From: Rhizopus sp. PT2906
Taxonomy: Eukaryota; Mucoromycota; Mucoromycetes; Mucorales; Rhizopodaceae
Direction of reading: 5' to 3'
Assembly (NCBI GenBank): GCA_025529335.1
Contig: JAMYHX010000071.1
Location: 1 to 64,000, forward strand
DNA: 64,000 nt
Position 1 is the stretch's first letter, and each line of letters opens with the position of its first letter. The notes below the pieces were generated by a model. That model was not told the DNA's origin. It ran no database searches and was given only the letters and a program-made list of their open reading frames with translations. This document shows, piece after piece, positions 36,220-49,100 of the stretch. The translations under genes were made by a program, and so were the position numbers.

Positions 36220-36740
36220 GTTGGTTTCCTTTTTGGGATGAACGAGTCCTTCCATAAACAGTAGTTACAGTATCATCCAAGCTCCCAGATGTTATTTTTA
36301 ACTCATCAGAAAGATTACGCTTCTTTAGTCATATACGGTCTAGCTTCAGTACGCCAAGATCCAATTTAGGCACTCCTTGCATATAAAAGATGCTTTCTCT
36401 GCGAGCTTGTCTTGAAACCCATACTCTTGAGTGCATTCAAGGTGGTATAGTAAGTTAAATTGGGGGATAAATTCACAAAGTGCCGATGAACTTGTTTGGC
36501 AGTCTTGAGTTCACCGTTAAGCACCACTCTCTTCATCAACGCCCTGCTGGTTTTGCTTAAAATAGGAGGTCTTCCACCGAGATTATCAGGGCGCGCGATA
36601 CCCCATGAGTTACAATAACGCGAAACAGTTGATCTAGAGACATGTAATCGTGGAGCAATCTCGTCAAAGGACATATCGGACTCAGACAAAAGAGAACGAA
36701 GGCTGTTTTTGTAAATCTTGAGACAAGGAACGAGTCATTT
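36220..36740 (-). pseudogene. Tc1/mariner-type transposase fragment
   Basis: The minus-strand frame 36720–36366 contains a paired-like helix-turn-helix (MSFDEIAPRLHVSRSTVSRY, then GGRPPILSKTSRALMKRVV), as at the N-terminus of Tc1/mariner transposases. After a stop at about 36366 a second frame reads RNLSDELKITSGSLDD, a corrupted form of the first DDE block (typically SDESKI…GSDG). The remaining catalytic aspartate and glutamate are missing. The piece is truncated and non-functional. Confidence 0.68.
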
Positions 36741-37199
36741 AAGCTAAAGTGTTTGTATATTGTTGCAGGGGAAAAGAGAATTGGAAAGAAAAGAGGGGTG
36801 TCAGCGTGTTTAAATATTCATGCTAAAATCGAGGGGCTTTAGTTATTTTGTGACGATAAAACGGGTTCAGTATATCAGCAATCTTTGAAGAGCTATACTT
36901 GACCGCATAAAGATGTTATAGAAAATAAACCAAAGCTTCTTTTGGGTGTATAATCTATACGAGAGCTACTTCATTACAAAGTGAGCTGCACGCCAAAAAA
37001 AAACCAACATTGGAATGGCTTTTTAACTTTTATATTGCTGATTCTTGATCGTCAACCTATGAACCTGGATGCCTGAGTAATTCATGCAATTTATCGATAC
37101 GATGGATAGACTTCCTTAGATTAACAAGAACCAACACATCAAATGCTTACTTATTTAAGTGAAAAGAGTGATAATGGTAGTTGTATTCTTTATTATTTT
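36741..37199. other. intergenic
   Basis: AT-rich spacer between the transposase relic and the 3' end of the subtilase. Nothing recognised. Confidence 0.4.
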
Positions 37200-38891
37200 C
37201 TAAAAGAGGATTATAAAAGTTATTATAGCGGTAAAAAGAGGTATCATAAAGTTAAAAGATAGAATAGAAGCAGAATTGAGAGTTCGTCCATAAACCCAAA
37301 ACTGCTGTCCATCATGAGGATGATTATACAATAAATTAACTCGAGTCTTTTGATTCATTAAATTCTGTACTTGATATCCAACATCGATCGCATTATCGAT
37401 CACTGTCTTATTTTCACTGTACCAAGCGCCTGTATTGTTGATTGTGAAGTCCTCAGTTCTTAATGTTGAAATATTCTTTAGATAGGTTGCAAGTTCTGGT
37501 GGTGTAAAGTTTGCTTGGGAGAGAAAAATAGCCATAGTGCCTGCCACATCTAATGTAATGGTTAGTTTCAAGCATTTTCATTTAATTATCAATCTTACGT
37601 GGTGCTGCCATGGAAGTGCCGGTGAGTACATGCGTAGCGTCTTGGCTTGTTGGCCAGATTGATTTAATGTTTGTTCCAGGGGCAAATCTATGTTTATAAA
37701 TGAATAAGGGGAGAAACTAAATTTGTAGTGCATCCTTTACATGTCGACACATTTTCCAAAGTTTGAGTAATAAGAGACAGAATCATCCTGATCAAAGGCT
37801 CCTACTGTAATAGCACCAGGTGTTGATCCTGGTGAATATTTGCAAGCATCGTCACCATAATTCCCTGCTGCAATCGAAAAATGAATTCCTAAAGACATTG
37901 CTGCTGTAATGGCATCGTTGGTCGGTTGACTGTACAAAGCACCCAAGGATAAACTAATTGAAGACTAAGCACCTCGTATTTTCAAATAAAAATTATCTAA
38001 AACTTACTTCACAATGCTTTTTGCATTCGGTTGACTTTTATGCTGCTGGACAATCCATTCAAGCCCAATCAGTACGTCAGACAGCCGACCATTACCTTCA
38101 TCATCCAATGTTTTGACAGATACGATTTGGGCATTCTTTGCAACACCGTACTTTGTTCCACAGCAAACGCCAGCAACAAATGTACCATGGCCATTCTTAT
38201 CTGAAGGATCGTTGGGATCGCCTACGATGGTTTTACCAATAGTCACTCGTCCAGCAATATCGTTGTGATCTTCACGAATCCCAGTGTCCATTAGATAAAT
38301 AGTGACGCCAGTTCCCTTTCTATAGAGTTTGCGATGCTTATCTTGTGTAGTAATTTCTTTTTACTTACTTGACTGGAAGCAAATCTATACTCGTTATCTA
38401 ATCCTTCTCTTTGATCAATTCTATCTAATCCCTAATATGGCAGTCGTATTAATGAAAGCAAATGGATCACTTTTAATATCGACATTTACCCAGCTTGGAG
38501 GATTTGTCTGTATAAACTCTTGTAGTGAAAACTGAGTATCTTTTACCCAATAATGGACTGTATCATTTACTGTTTGGTTTGTTGAAAGATACTCTTCAAA
38601 TGGCTCTGAATAAAATTGTGCTGAATACCATTTAAATTTGCCAATACTGCTATATGAATTATTGACTGTATGCAATTTAGATGTATGATGACTTTTATGC
38701 TTGGTTGTTTGATGTAACTGTATGTTCTTTAATTGATTATGTATCTTTATGGATGAAACTTCAGGTTTAAATATAATGATATATTGGTCAGTGTCCTTTA
38801 ATTCGGACACTACAGGTGCTACATTGTTGTGGATGCTGGCTAAGACTACGTTATAAAAGTATAAACATAGTAAGAAAAGAATAGTAATCAT
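37200..38891 (-). CDS. secreted subtilisin-like serine protease (S8, proteinase K family), probably membrane- or GPI-anchored
   Basis: Six exons (38891–38490, 38431–38369, 38315–38008, 37953–37741, 37687–37599, 37549–37200) give 474 residues. A signal peptide (MITILFLLCLYFYNVVLA) is followed by an I9-type propeptide (YIIIFKPEV). The mature enzyme starts near PSWGLDRIDQREG; the 38489–38432 intron was placed to restore this junction. The catalytic triad is visible: Asp165 (LMDTGIREDH), His198 (NGHGTFVAG) and Ser354 (TGTSMAAPHVAGT). Several N-glycosylation sequons occur (NQT, NDT, NNT, NKT). The last 20 residues are hydrophobic (FMIPLFTAIITFIILF), unusual for a fully secreted proteinase K, and point to surface anchoring. 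Substrate unknown. Confidence 0.93.
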
Positions 38892-39726
38892 TGACTGACG
38901 ATAAAGCAAAGAAAGAAAGAAAAAATAGTTTGTTTTTCATCGTTACAAACTAATATTCTGGCAATTCAAAATGTTGTACAGGCATCTTCTCCGCATCGTT
39001 GTACACTCCTCGGCTCGTTAGAACCTTTTTTTTTTTTTATAAAGAAAAACAGATGCGACCCATCTTTGCCTATAAGCATATACAACAAGTGAAAAGAAAG
39101 ACTTGACAAGTAAAAGGCTTAGTCGATAAATAGCTGACATGGAACTGGTTGCTTCTCAATAAATCATAGATAATCTGAGCTGCAGGTCATTTTAATTAAT
39201 AAGGAGAGCTGCTAAAAACCAAGTTCTTAATTTATTGACCAAATAAATAGTAATCAAGAGCATATGTCTACAGCTGATAGCAGGACATGTCATATTTTTT
39301 AAACATGACTATTAATTCTGGCATACCCACTCTTAATGGAACCAACAACATTTGAAACTATCAGCTGAAAATGCTATATTGGCTTGACACTCTGTGCTGA
39401 AAGCTTTCCAACACCACAAGATATCTTGATTAAACTTTATTTTGTACTATTGACACCATGATTAGTCCAACCAATCTTCAGACATTCAATTTCAACATCA
39501 ATGAGTTTTTTTGCATGCTTTGATGGGCTTAATTTCTACAGCGCCACTGTAGGTGATAGTTGACGAAAGGAAGGCAAAGGCATAAGCTTTCAAATAAAAA
39601 AGCGCGACTATTGATCACATCCAAAGTCCGACTCAGCTGCTAGGTACGACTAGCAATCATTTTTGGTTAAATCAACAAAAAGTTTCAGAACAAGCGATAT
39701 TTATTTTCTTTTGAACCGACAATAAA
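38892..39726. other. divergent spacer between subtilase and UBP6
   Basis: About 830 bp carrying both promoters. A poly-T run lies near 39028–39039. No specific site recognised. Confidence 0.4.
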
Positions 39727-41332
39727 ATGCCCAAGATCAACGTTAATGTCAAGTGGAGTGGAAAGAAATTTGATAATATTGAATTAGGTAAGGCATAAAA
39801 CCAATTATTTGATAAAGCAACTCATGAGTGCCTTTAGACACTGACGAATCACCTGAACTATTCAAGACACAAATCTACTCTCAAACAGGTGTTCCTCCTG
39901 AAAGACAAAAAATCATGGTCAAAGGAGGCATCTTGAAGGCAAGAGCATACAGACTTATAGAAACACTTGACCAACAAAACAAAACTTTATAGGACACAAC
40001 AGATTTAAACCAACTTGGTTTAAAGGATGGACATACTTTCATGATGATGGGTACTGCGGGAGAACTTCCCAAGCCTCCACCAAAGCCTGTCCAGTTCTTG
40101 GAAGATATGACTGAAGCTGAAGTCATGGAAGCTTTGGATATCCCACCTGGTTTAGAAAACCTTGGTAATACTTGTTATATGGTAAGAAAAATAAAATAGG
40201 AATGGTAAAATGCAGCAGCTTACGTAACTTTCTTTAGAATGCTACATTACAATGTCTTCGTGTGATGCCTGAGCTTCAGCAATCATTAGAAAAGTATCAA
40301 GGAGGACTAAGTGGTGTAGATAATCGTGGAAACCTTGTAGCAAGTCTTCGTGATCTCTTCACGAACCTTTCAAAGGCTTCAGATGGATTTCCTCCACTTG
40401 TCTTTTGGCAAATGCTGCGCCAGGCATTTCCTCAGTTTAGTCAAACAGGACAAGGTGGTATTCCTATGCAACAAGACGCGGAAGAATGTTGGAGTGAAAT
40501 CATCTCGGTTTTGAAAGCCAAGTTGCCCAAGCAAGAGGAGGATAAGAACTTTATTGAACGTTATATGACAGGAGAGCTAAAGACGGTAACAAAGTGTGCA
40601 GAATCATCCGAAGAAGAGGAAACGGTGAGTACGGATGCTTTTAACAAGTTAAGCTGTCATATCTCTATCAATACAAACTATATGATCAATGGTATCATGG
40701 AGTCCATGACTGAAGAGATCGAAAAGCATTCTCCTACTTTAAATCGCACAGCCAAGTACCAGCGCAAGTCTCTTGTCAGTAGACTTCCTCAGTATCTGCC
40801 TGTGCAATTTATTCGTTTCTTTTGGAAACCACAAGAACAGGTTAGAGCCAAGATTTTACGAAAGGTCAAATTTCCTTTGGAGTTTGATGCGACAGAACTG
40901 TGTACTCCTGAACTTCAAAATAAGTTTAGTAAGGCCAAGTTGAAGATGAAGGAAGTAGAAGATAAGAAGATTCAAAAACAAAGAGAAGAAAAACGTAGAA
41001 AGTTAGACGGAGAGGACGGTTCATCTAGCATGGATGTTTCTACAGAAGAAGAAAAAGTTGACTGGAAGGAATACTTGGACCCTGATCTTGTAAAGGATGT
41101 GGGATGTAATCCAACAGGACAATATGAACTCTGTGCTGTCTTGACACACGTTGGTAGATCAGCTGATAGTGGACATTACATCGCATGGGTGAAAAAAGAT
41201 ACCAATGAATGGTATAAATTTGATGATGATAAAGTATCCGTCTTACAAGATGGAGAGATTGAACGTCTTGATGGAGGAGGAGACTGGCATACTGCATACA
41301 TTGTTTTATATAGAGCTAAAAAGCTTGAATAA
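39727..41332 (+). CDS. UBP6: proteasome-associated deubiquitinase Ubp6/USP14
   Basis: Trims ubiquitin chains from substrates docked at the 26S proteasome. Four exons (39727–39787, 39838–39938, 39993–40181, 40238–41332) give 481 residues. Residues 1–75 form the ubiquitin-like domain that binds Rpn1 (PKINVNVKWSGKKFDNIEL, then KGGILKDTTDLNQLGLKDG). The catalytic Cys box is GLENLGNTCYMNATLQCL (Cys about residue 115) and the His box is SADSGHYIAWVKK (His about residue 430), followed by KFDDDKVS. Intron 2 (39939–39992) uses a GC donor (AAG|GCAAGA) with an AG acceptor; no GT donor nearby preserves the frame. The gene converges on RMD5 with only 8 bp between stops. Confidence 0.96.
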
Positions 41333-41340
41333 TAACTTTA

Positions 41341-42735
41341 TTAAAAATAAACCTGCGTTGCTTGATCAAAGGTAGATTCTTGAGGACAATAAGGACATTT
41401 AAACTTGGAAGAGGACCTACTACTTCTTGCGAGACGAGTTAAGCTTTCTTTACAGATAACATGACCACAGGGCATCATCATAGGAGGATTATTATCTGTT
41501 GCCTGTTCCTTTGAAACAGGACAAGCAAATACAGAATGAAATCTCAACTCTTCTTCCAGAGGTATTTCAACTGGTAGTTCACCTTGAGCACTCCATTCAG
41601 CCTTATTCATTATCATCACCTTGTATAGTTTCATGATGACGGGTAAAGCGGTGGTACCTACGTAAACACTGTATTTCTTTTAATGAATGATCAACTAGAT
41701 GATTTATGTCTTTTTTACCTTGTATATAATGGACTTTGTATACTCATCCTTAATAAAGAGCAAAAGTCCCTTTGAAACTCTTGCTTGATATCTGTCCAGT
41801 TGGACGGAGAGCAAAGGTCGCTGTAGCGGGAGTTGAGTAAATCATTCACAAATAATGGGGCTGTCATCAATCTCTTTATTTCTATAAAGAATATGTTTAA
41901 TCATTCACTCTTTCATTGTTTCTTTCTCTTACCATGGTAACGCTTTTCTGAAAATGTTCCAAAATGTTTTCTTCCATACTGTATTGCTTCCATGGGTGTT
42001 TTTGATAATAATATTTGAATGAACCTCATACGATGTAAACTAAATTCCAAGCTACTTTGCATTTTCTTCAATTCATCATGATTAGCCTCGGCCCATCTAT
42101 TATAATTAATACATATATTCAATCCATAGTGTTTTTACTTACTGAATAGCCAAGCTTAGATCTTTTTCCTTTTCTATTTTATCTAGAATTGTATACATTT
42201 GTTCAATATCATTTCTCAATTTCTCAAGTGTATCGCGTAGTTCATTATCGATAGGTATTTCTGCTTCATTTAAAAATTCCTCACACAAATCAAATTGACC
42301 TTGTCGAGTGAAATGTAAAGCCAAAGCACGATAGATCAAATCTTGTTTATCAGCAAATGCTTCTGGATGATATATAACAGATACATCTTGCTTAAATTTC
42401 TAAATAAATAGAATTAATCCTATTCTACTTGATATAAAAAGATCATACTCTGTCAATCTCTTTTCCAAGCTTTGATAAAGTGCTTTGAAACTCTTTTTGT
42501 GGTCTTTGAAACTGTAGCTTTTTTGCATGTTCTTGTATTGTCAACATCTTTTGTAAACTATTGTCTATGTATTATATGAGTCGTTGGTCAAACTGACAAA
42601 GGGTTTACCTTCTTCAAGGCTTTCTTTTGTTGTCTGAAGGATATTTTGAAATTCATTTAGTTTATCAAATATTGTATCATGCATCACTTGTTGTTTCTTT
42701 GTAAGTTCATGACATGTTGTTAAAAAGCTCTCCAT
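41341..42735 (-). CDS. RMD5: GID/CTLH complex RING-type E3 subunit Gid2/Rmd5 (RMND5)
   Basis: A RING subunit of the GID ubiquitin ligase, which in yeast degrades gluconeogenic enzymes when glucose returns. Six exons (42735–42609, 42564–42449, 42399–42143, 42096–41933, 41881–41719, 41668–41341) give 384 residues. An N-terminal coiled coil is followed by LisH/CTLH-like helices (YRALALHFTRQGQFDLCEEF, then AIQYGRKHFGTF). The C-terminal RING is the degenerate Gid2 type: CPVSKEQATDNNPPMMMPCGH, then CKESL and KCPYCP, in which the second ligand of the first pair is replaced (CPVS). DNNPP and PCGHVI are hallmarks of the family. Confidence 0.93.
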
Positions 42736-43182
42736 TATGCAAATATGAAAAATAAAAGAAAAAGAAAAAAGTCAATCTTTAGACTTGCCATATTTTTCTA
42801 CTCAGCTACACCACGATTCTATCTTGACTTGACTCTGTGGAAAATAGGACAGAATGAAAAGAATATACTTGCAATCTTCATTCTATAATAAACACAAGTA
42901 TATACACGGTCCTTTGCATTCATGGTTGTTTACAAATATTTTCCTTTTAGTTTGCTTTTTTACACATTTAAAGCTCAGAAATAGTGCATTCGACACGCAA
43001 TTGTCCCTTTCTTTTTTTTTTTTTTTTTCCTGCGTTAATAATAAAACTTACCGCAGTTGAAAGGCCTCTCTCTTTTTTTTTTTTTTCTCTCTATTTTTTA
43101 TTTTTATTTTTCAGTGATAAAAGGTAGTCTAAACTATAAATACAACTTTTATTTTTACGACCAAAGACACTTTAAATAGACA
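42736..43182. promoter_or_regulatory. 447-bp bidirectional spacer between RMD5 and the HECT ligase
   Basis: The two genes are divergent and share this spacer. It contains several long T and T/C tracts (43011–43029, 43070–43086, 43091–43113) that may act as nucleosome-depleting promoter elements. I see no distinct factor site. Confidence 0.45.
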
Positions 43183-46100
43183 ATGAAGATCAAGAAATCA
43201 CCTACAAAGAAGCTTGCACCTTTAGTAAATATTTATTTATATACAAATATAATACACATAGCTCATTTTATATTTAAAAACAGCCACGTCAGCTCAGTGA
43301 CTTGATCAAACGACTTGAAAATGTTGAAGAAGAAGAGATTCCCAATGTCATTCGAGAATTAAAGACTTGGACTTATGGAAGAGGAGACTTGTTTTATTGG
43401 GTGACAGTATTAGACAGATTTGATGGAATATTGAATAGAATCTGTAAAGACTATGAACTCAAGGATATTCAACGAAAAAGATTTGATCAACATACGAAAC
43501 ACCTTATTTTATCAATCATTGAATTTGCAAATATTTTGTTTGAAAATTGTACAAATAGAAACATATATAATTCATACGAGGTAAGTTTGTATAATATTCA
43601 TCATTCACCCGCTCACTTTTGCCTATAGCATCTAACGATGCTTCTAAATACTTTTGACATTGACGTATTACAAAAAGTACTTCATTTCATGATTCGACCT
43701 GCACAAAGAATAAATAATCCCAAGGCTATACGGTCATCATTCACCGTACCTCAAGATAAAATAATCGAATTGATCAAAGGATGGAATCAAATACCTATAC
43801 AACCTCATCTAGACGTTTCACCAAAAATGTTGACTCTGAACCTTCAATTTTATCGTACAAGTGATAATAATAACACAGAAGAAGGACTAGAAACCATCAA
43901 TTATGTATTCACTGATCAAGATTTCGAAAAGGATGATATCGATCTCTTTATTCAATTTGTTAATGAATATAATATACCAAAGGAGAATCACTTTGACTTG
44001 GCAAACAGAATACGTATTATAAAACATGTAAAGAATTTTGAAGAGAGACAGACCCTTTTGGCTATTCGTATATTATCTATTGCTATCATGGGTAAAATAC
44101 ATTATTTATCATCATCAAAGAGACACTAACCCTCTCTTTATATAGCCCATGGTGTATCCGAAAATACTGCTCAAAACAAGATTTTTATATATGAACCCTA
44201 TTTGGTCTCTCAATTAATCGATTTGATCTCTCCTGAAAAGAATATTGACTTGGTAAATAATGTGTAAAGCATGATGAATTTACTCTAATATCTCTTTATA
44301 GGAAATTCAAACCTTTGTATTCTATGCTTTGGATGCCATCACAAGACACAGAAATAAACTTTCTGAAATCTTGACTGCTATCAATGCCTCTGCCAACCAT
44401 GGTATCCTTATGCAAATCTTGCGTAGAGTGAGTGCAAATGAAGGTAAAGAATCAATTAAAAAGTATATGACACGTTATTCTTATTTTCCTATCAGAATAT
44501 TCTCCATCTTTCCTCGAAGCTATGCTTTCATTCATCGCATGCTTATTACAAACTCAACATGGTGGCCAAATGCTGATCTCGGCAGGTATCATCCCCGTTT
44601 TGGTTCATATAGTTGGAAATCACCAAATCAGTCAACTCAAAGGCGTCGCAAAGGTCGTCGGTTTGCTCGATACCATTGTCAATTCATTCAACAATTCATT
44701 CACTGCCTTTTGTAACGCCGGTGGATTAGACACACTCTTGGAAAAGATCAAGTTGGAAGTAGAAACCGCTTGTTCTTACCATTCAACCGAACAGACGAAT
44801 ATTCCCCATGACCGACTCTCTGTCATTAAAAATATGCTGAAATTCTTGTTGAGGATGATGGAATCTTCGGGTACAGCTGAAGGTTTACGAAACTTGATTG
44901 ACTCCAGTTTGCCTCATTCATTAAAACTGATCATGGATAATCCAAAATCATTTGGAAACAGTATCTTTGCCTTGGCTATCAACGTTTCCACGACACTCAT
45001 TCACAGTGAACCAACATCTCTTCCGATTTTACAAGAAGTCAAATTGCCTCAAAGCTTTTTGCGCACTATCTCGACATACGAAACACCAAACAGTGAAGTC
45101 TTGATGGCTGCCGTAAATGCATTTGGAGCCATCTGCTTGAACGCTCCAGGTCTCGACATGTTTAATCAAGAAAAGCCCTTACCACACTTTTTTGAATTGA
45201 TGACTTCATCCGAGTTTTTGAAAACCCCTATTGATATTGATTGCGCAACTACATTAGGTTCTACTATGGATGAACTGGTTCGCCATCATCCATCATTAAA
45301 GCCTGCTGTATTTGAATGTGTCACGACTATGGTCAAGAAGGTGCTTGAGATGGGATCTGACATGAATGGCCCTGGTGCTGCCAACGATAACAGTCATTTG
45401 ATTCAAACTCGTTCAACAAGTGCAATGGAGACTGACACGACAACCGAAGAGGATGACAAGGCAGGAAAGTTTGAGTGTTTACTTGTTTCTTTTATCGACA
45501 TGGTCTCACGATTCCTCGAAGGCTTGTTTCAAAACACGTCCAACATTAAGGAGTTTGTCGAGAAAGGATGCCCCGAGATGCTTCTGGACTATTATTCCCT
45601 CCCTCTTCTACCTGCCAACTTTTCTGTAACACTTGGCTCTGACTCCCTTGCATACATATTTCGAATGATTAGTGAAGTTAGCCCCTTGCCTACGATGATG
45701 GCCATTGTGACAGAGATTAAGGAATCCATTGGTTCATTACTGGATCAAGATATTGCAAGGCGAAAGAGTATGATGGTGGAGTATGTAGACGTCTATGAGA
45801 ACGAACAGGACAAGATTGATTCTGGAAACAAGCTACTCCGTTCCTTAATTCAGACACATGCTTATGTCAACTTACTCTCCAACCTCTGTTGCTGCTCTGT
45901 CTTTTCTCATGGAAAGAATGGTGTTTCTCTCGTTACAGAATTCTTGAATGAATCCGAAAATGAAAACGTTATTCAACTGCTGGGTCGACTGCATCGTGTG
46001 ATGGTCTGGGAAACTCTGCTTTTCAAGGAAGCTCTGCCTCCTGCTTGGTATGCTTACAAACACCCTACACCAAACAACCCTGCATTGAAAAAGAACGTGA

Positions 46101-49100
46101 TGAACAACTCTGAACATCCTTTAGGGATCTACAGTTCGACTACTGACTCAGACCCAGAAGAAAATGGTAATGAAGCAAATGCTACCTCAGGTACAACAAC
46201 TACTTCTGAAAGTGTTCCTTCAGGAAAGGACCCTCGTATGCTGAACATCAAGCACTTCAAGACGATGTTGAATGAAATTTCTAAATCTGTTCTTCCTATC
46301 TTTCAAGGTAAAAAAAAAATCATCATATTCAGTCATACCCTGTTATTAATGTCTCTTTTCTTAGTTGCTATCAAAGTGTCAGTTAGTCGACGTGCTGCTG
46401 GCCCTTTACAGAAGCCTCAAACCTTGAAGCTTTCAAAGAATTTGGCTGAGCTCATCAAGGAAGATATTGAAAAACTAAACACTACTGAATGTGACATGCC
46501 TTGTAAATATGATTATCTAACGTCAATATACACCATGACATCTCTTCTTTTACGCGATGAGCGTTCGCAATCTTCACTTCAAACGCCTATTGCTCTTGCT
46601 CTTGATAAACAAAATGGTATTGACTTACTTTTGGAAAATCTAAAGTATCTGTGGAACACTGTGGTGCAGCTTCACAATGAGGATCATGACAAACACCGAA
46701 AGATAGTAAAACGGATCAACAACACTATCGAAAGCCTGCTTGCTGTCCTTCTTCAAATTAGCTCGCCCAAAGCATTACGTGATTCATCTTGTACATCATT
46801 CTTGGTCAATAAGGATAAGAAGGCCAACGACTACTTTGATCCGCTTGAATGGATAGTGGGTGTGGAACTCAAGATGATTCCTCTCAAAGAATATCTGATC
46901 AGTTCTGACTGTTACTTATTTTCAAAGACCATTATCCAAACTCTCATAAAGATCTTTTTGCAAGTCATGAAAGGAGAAGGAGATTTCTTGACGCACACTG
47001 TCGCCACTCGTGGTGGAGACCCATTCAGTAGTTTCACTGCTCCCCTCATGACATCACCCTTTACCCTCCTTCGTACTCCTGCAGTTGCCTCTGAGCAGAA
47101 TATCCAGACTCTAGTGGAAATGGGTTTTGAAAGAAGAGCTGCCGAGCAAGCACTGACACGCTGCAACAACCAAGTGTCTCGGGCTGTCGATTACTTATTT
47201 AGTCACCCTGCTACCATGCTTGGACAAACAGAAAATACTTCAAGAGGCGCTATTCCCAGCACTAGCCCTCCTCGTGAAGCTTCTGGTGAAGGTACTGAAG
47301 AGACATCGCATGACGCTGAACAACAGGCTGAAGAACCCCACGGGTCATCTGAAACTCCAGCATTAGAAGATACAGATGAAGAAGAGGATAACGAGGAAGA
47401 GAATATGGCTTCACATGATGAAGATGAGCACAGTGATATGGATGAAGATATGGATCACTCCGTAGATCTGTCAATGTCTATTTTTGAATCACGACCCACT
47501 GAAGCTTCTGCTGAATCAAGCTCTTCAACTAACAATAACTCTGAAAACACAAGCAACTTGAAGCAAGCTCGTCGTGATCTCTGTGATTCACTTCCACCTT
47601 ATCTCTTGTCACTGACTGACCAGCGAGAAGATGTTATTTTTGATGCTCGCGACTTACTAGTAGCATTAGGTAAACACGACGACAAACCCAAGGGCACTAC
47701 TGCAGCTGTGACAGATGCTTCGATTAAGATTCTCACTCTGCTTCTCGATCGCATCGAAGAGGTCTCCAAGGATGCTTCAAAATCAAACTTTCTCAACCAT
47801 CGTCTTAGACTGCTCGCGCTCTTGCTCCGTGAGCCACCTATGCAGTCAATAATGTACAAATTGCCTGAACGTTTCAGTTTCATGTTTGATATGCTTGATT
47901 TTGCTGAAGATGATCAACTTCCTGACTGGGTTGCAACGCTCTTTTTGGTATTAGAAGCCTTTATTGCACAAGCCGAAGAACCAAAGAAAGAGAAGCTTAA
48001 TTTACCCAGCCAAGATTCTCCGTCAGACAGTGAAGACAGTATCAATGACCATGACGATGAAGACACCAGTAGCAAGAACAATCTGCATACGACAGAAGAA
48101 GGACGTGCAACTATCCAACATATTTCTTCTGAGCATTGTAACAAGCTCCTACAATGCTGTGTTGCGCTGTTAAAACGATCCAACCTTTCTAGAGACAACA
48201 TATATTCCGTTTTCCGAATGACTGTACGTCTGACAAGGAACCAAGAGTACGCTCGTGCATTTGTCGAACTCGATGGTATCTCGCTATTGTTTTCCAGACC
48301 CAAGAAAAGCTTAGAGGGTATACAAGGACAACAAGCATTCATTATCTTAATTTTACGACACGTTATCGAATCCCAACCTGTTTTACGGCGCACAATGAAA
48401 GATACCATTGTAAACTGGTTTATCAATCCTCGCCCTCGTAATATGGACGTCTCTTCATTTGTTCGCACAAATGCACATGTTGTCCTTCGTGATCCAAGCA
48501 CCTTTGTCGAAGTGACGACGGATACTTGCAGAATGACAAGATATGACGAGTATGACATTGATCGAACCATCAAGTTGAAAAAGCGGGAAGAAGGTGTTAA
48601 ACCTGACATCAGTGAAGAAGAAAAGAAATCATCCGAAACTGTGATCTACTATCTTTTGACCGAGATCATGACTACACGTGCCGAGGCTATAGTCAACAGC
48701 AAAAAAGATAGGACAGCAGAAGAAAAGGACAAAGAAGATAGTATCAGCTTTGTTTACATAGGCTTCTTGCTTCAATGCCTTGTTGAATTGATATCATCCT
48801 ATACATCTTGTAAGCACGACGTCTTGAACTTTTGCAAGAAACAGAATGGACATCCTCGCACTCCAGGTGTCAAGCATAGATCTTTTGTCTCTATGCTCAT
48901 CAACGATTTATTGCCTTACAACCACATCAACCCATACGCTGAAGAATCACGTAAACAGCAAGCTTTATCTACATGGACTGCCTCTACCTTAGTCGCCATG
49001 TGCTGTGACACGACACCTATTTCTGAAATGTCAGCCCAGCAAAAGAGTGAACTGTATCAGGTCAGAAAGTACGTCTTGGAAGCCGTCGTACGCTCTTTGA

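Noticed and set aside
38421..38489. An apparent frameshift in the subtilase after its propeptide.
   Set aside because: Placing a 58-nt intron at 38432–38489 restores the family junction PSWGLDRIDQREG, so no mutation is needed.
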